Source: Mycobacterium gordonae (GTDB lineage Bacteria; Actinomycetota; Actinomycetes; Mycobacteriales; Mycobacteriaceae). Taken from it: a stretch of 64,000 bases of DNA. The stretch lies in assembly GCF_017086405.1 (NCBI RefSeq), contig NZ_CP070973.1, positions 4,434,739-4,498,738 on the forward strand, written 5' to 3'. Below the pieces are notes generated by a model that made no database searches, was not told the origin of the DNA, and was given only the letters and a program-made list of their open reading frames with translations. Positions 62,466 to 64,000 of this stretch are shown here, one piece after another (the stretch's first letter is position 1; each line of letters begins with the position of its first letter). Both the position numbers and the translations under genes were made by a program.

Positions 62466-63190
62466 ACCGGGTCAGGGCCGGGATCTTCAGCCTCACCGCC
62501 GCGGCGCCGACCGACGACGGATACCTGCGTTGGCACCTACTGGACCATATGCCCGAGCAATACCAATTGCCCGGCATCGTGCACGCACTGCGCTGGATCG
62601 CCGACGGCGACTACCCCGCCCACCGAATCGCCGCGCAGGGACCGCTGGGCGACATCGGCAACGTCGTCCACTACCTCGTCGGGGAGCCCGTCGCCGAGAA
62701 CCTGCGCGACTTCGTCGAGCTCGGCCGGGTGTTGCGGGAGAACGGCCGCATGCCGGCCATGCGGCCACCACTGCAGATCTCCGGTCTTCGCCTGCTGCAA
62801 TGGGATTCGGCGCCGCGGGCGCTGGTGTCGGCTGCGGTGGTGCCGTTTCGGCCGCATCGGGGCGTGCTCGTAATCCTCGAGGAGCCCCGCGGCGAACGGC
62901 CCGACGCCTGGCTGGAATGGTTGCACGCCGAGCACTATCCGGCGCTGCTCGCCTGTCCCGGTGTGGCCGGGGTATGGACGTTCGGGTCGGTCTGCAGCCC
63001 CGCCCCGCGCGGGTGGCACAGCGAGCCGCACTACGTCACAGTGGTCTACCTCGACGGCGACCCGCTGGCGGTCACGGCCGGGCTGACTCCTCTCGTCGAG
63101 CAGCGATGGCGCTCGGCAGACGTGCACCCGCTGTTCGCCGGTCCGCTGCGCAGCATGATCCGCTGGGATGCCTGGCCGGTCGGCGACTGA
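62462..63190 (+). CDS. conserved hypothetical, possible dimeric alpha/beta-barrel protein
   Basis: The product is 242 residues, coupled to the luciferase-like gene by an ATGA overlap. It has two similar halves: LRWHLLDHMPEQYQLPGIVHALRW at the start and WLEWLHAEHYPALLACPGVAGVWTF in the second. Each has the WH..H.P....PG pattern of EthD-like dimeric alpha/beta-barrel proteins, which take part in degrading steroids, ethers or aromatics. The histidines may bind a substrate or metal. It probably helps the same pathway as the P450. Recognition is by pattern, not by a named family. Confidence 0.6.
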   Translation: MNRVRAGIFSLTAAAPTDDGYLRWHLLDHMPEQYQLPGIVHALRWIADGDYPAHRIAAQGPLGDIGNVVHYLVGEPVAENLRDFVELGRVLRENGRMPAMRPPLQISGLRLLQWDSAPRALVSAAVVPFRPHRGVLVILEEPRGERPDAWLEWLHAEHYPALLACPGVAGVWTFGSVCSPAPRGWHSEPHYVTVVYLDGDPLAVTAGLTPLVEQRWRSADVHPLFAGPLRSMIRWDAWPVGD

Positions 63191-63331
63191 AGTTTCCCCG
63201 ACACCCCACCAGCGGGAGCGCACAGAAGATTTCCGAAATTGACACCTCCGTTAGCCGACGGGTGTACATTTCGCGCGCTGGCACTCCAAGATTTTCGGGG
63301 CTGCGGCCCCTTCGGGCGATGGGAGCGGTCA

Positions 63332-64000
63332 ATGTCTTCGTTCATGCAGGCTGTCCCTGATGTCCTGGCCGCGGTTTCGGCGGACGTAGCGGACATCGGG
63401 GAGCAAGTCAGGTCGGCATCCGCACTTGCGGCCGCGCCGACGTCGAGGATCGCGACGGCGGCCAGCGACGAGGTGTCCGAAGCGATCGCCAGGCTATTCG
63501 GCGTCTACGCCCACGACTATCAGGTCCTCAGTGCCCGGATGACGCTCTTCCACGAACAGTTTTCTCAACTCTTGCGCACCGGTGCCAGTGGGTACGCCGT
63601 CGCTGAGGCGGGCAACGTGGCCTTGCAGAACCTCGAACGCAATGTGCTGAACGCAGTCAACGCACCAACCCAGTCGTTGTTGGGCCGTCCGCTGATCGGG
63701 AACGGGGCCAACGGCGCCGCGGGCACCGGGGCGGCCGGCGGCGACGGCGGAATCCTGCTCGGCAACGGCGGCAGCGGCGGGTCTGGTGCGCCCGGCGGCG
63801 CCGGTGGAGCGGGTGGTTCGGCCGGCCTGATCGGTCGTGGCGGGAACGGCGGAGCGGGTGGAGCGGCCGCGGTCGCAGGCGGTAACGGCGGTACGGGCGG
63901 TGCGGGCGGCAGTGGCGGCCTGCTCTGGGGGAAGAGCGGCGCCGGTGGTGTCGGCGGGGCCGGCGGGGCAGCCACCTCAGTCGGCGGGGCGGGCGGGCTC
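63332..64000 (+). CDS. PE_PGRS protein, 5' part only
   Basis: An open frame of 223 codons runs from ATG 63332 to the window edge without a stop. Residues 1-95 form a PE domain (MSSFMQAVPDVLAAVSADVADIG, then SRIATAASDEVSEAIARLFG), GRPLIGNG lies near 118, and PGRS repeats follow. The leader GGGCGATGGGAGCGGTCA resembles those of the two PE genes at the left. Upstream, TTGACA (63239-63244) and TACATT (63265-63270) could be a promoter, though the 20-base spacer is long. What follows the PGRS part is outside the window. Confidence 0.9.
   Translation, partial: MSSFMQAVPDVLAAVSADVADIGEQVRSASALAAAPTSRIATAASDEVSEAIARLFGVYAHDYQVLSARMTLFHEQFSQLLRTGASGYAVAEAGNVALQNLERNVLNAVNAPTQSLLGRPLIGNGANGAAGTGAAGGDGGILLGNGGSGGSGAPGGAGGAGGSAGLIGRGGNGGAGGAAAVAGGNGGTGGAGGSGGLLWGKSGAGGVGGAGGAATSVGGAGGL

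Noticed and set aside
1..64000. tRNA, rRNA, CRISPR array or insertion-sequence ends
   Set aside because: No cloverleaf, rRNA segment, regular repeat/spacer array or transposase with terminal repeats was found by eye; a covariance search would be needed to exclude small RNAs.

Overview
The window is from a mycobacterium, most likely a slow-growing non-tuberculous species. The evidence is very high GC, GTG starts, three genes of the PE_PGRS family, two wax-ester synthase/diacylglycerol acyltransferase genes, F420-type (luciferase-like) and mycothiol-type oxidoreductases, two P450s, a DUF732 protein and many probable leaderless promoters. All names rest on motif reading and memory of families; no search was run.

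Layout. (1) 1-10.2 kb: gene debris at the left edge, then two tandem PE_PGRS genes that each end in an acid-phosphatase/phospholipase-C-type phosphoesterase domain. The first is intact. The second is broken by a one-base frameshift just after its PE domain. (2) 10.2-11 kb: a decayed copy of a NERD-helicase gene whose intact relative lies at 22-24 kb. (3) 11-18 kb: housekeeping or lipid genes: hydrolase, MFS transporter, and an operon of FadD-type ligase, acyltransferase and amino-acid permease. A 60-base hairpin lies between the MFS and permease genes. (4) 18.5-41 kb: an accessory island. It holds an ADP-ribose-type cassette (degenerate-Nudix regulator, ARPP-1, a macrodomain-like protein, a CX5R phosphatase), a NERD helicase, ankyrin and DUF7002-like proteins, a zinc-hook SMC-like ATPase paired with a HEPN-like protein, a 2,134-residue HEPN/DUF4011/helicase/nuclease protein, an OGG-fold protein and a HelD helicase pseudogene. 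(5) 41-64 kb: metabolic genes: a VOC protein with an active/inactive M24 peptidase pair, a P450 with a second acyltransferase, a GlcD-type oxidase, a membrane Ser/Thr kinase, a TetR/flavin-oxygenase pair, a chagasin-like lipoprotein, a cysteine-tailed DUF5685 protein, a Na+/H+ antiporter, a two-gene acetoin pathway, a P450/TetR/luciferase-like cluster, and the start of a third PE_PGRS gene.

How the genes may work together. The island carries two sets of probable antiviral or stress effectors that share themes: ADP-ribose/NAD chemistry (19-22 kb, perhaps with the DUF7002 protein at 26 kb) and RNA or DNA cleavage coupled to ATPases (28-38 kb, where two divergent effector units share one 204-base promoter region). 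Broken SF1 helicases at 10.5-10.9 kb and 39-41 kb suggest repeated gain and loss. The strongest candidates for something undescribed are the ADP-ribose cassette, which seems to lack its usual glycohydrolase, and the ATPase + HEPN pair with the divergent giant helicase-nuclease.
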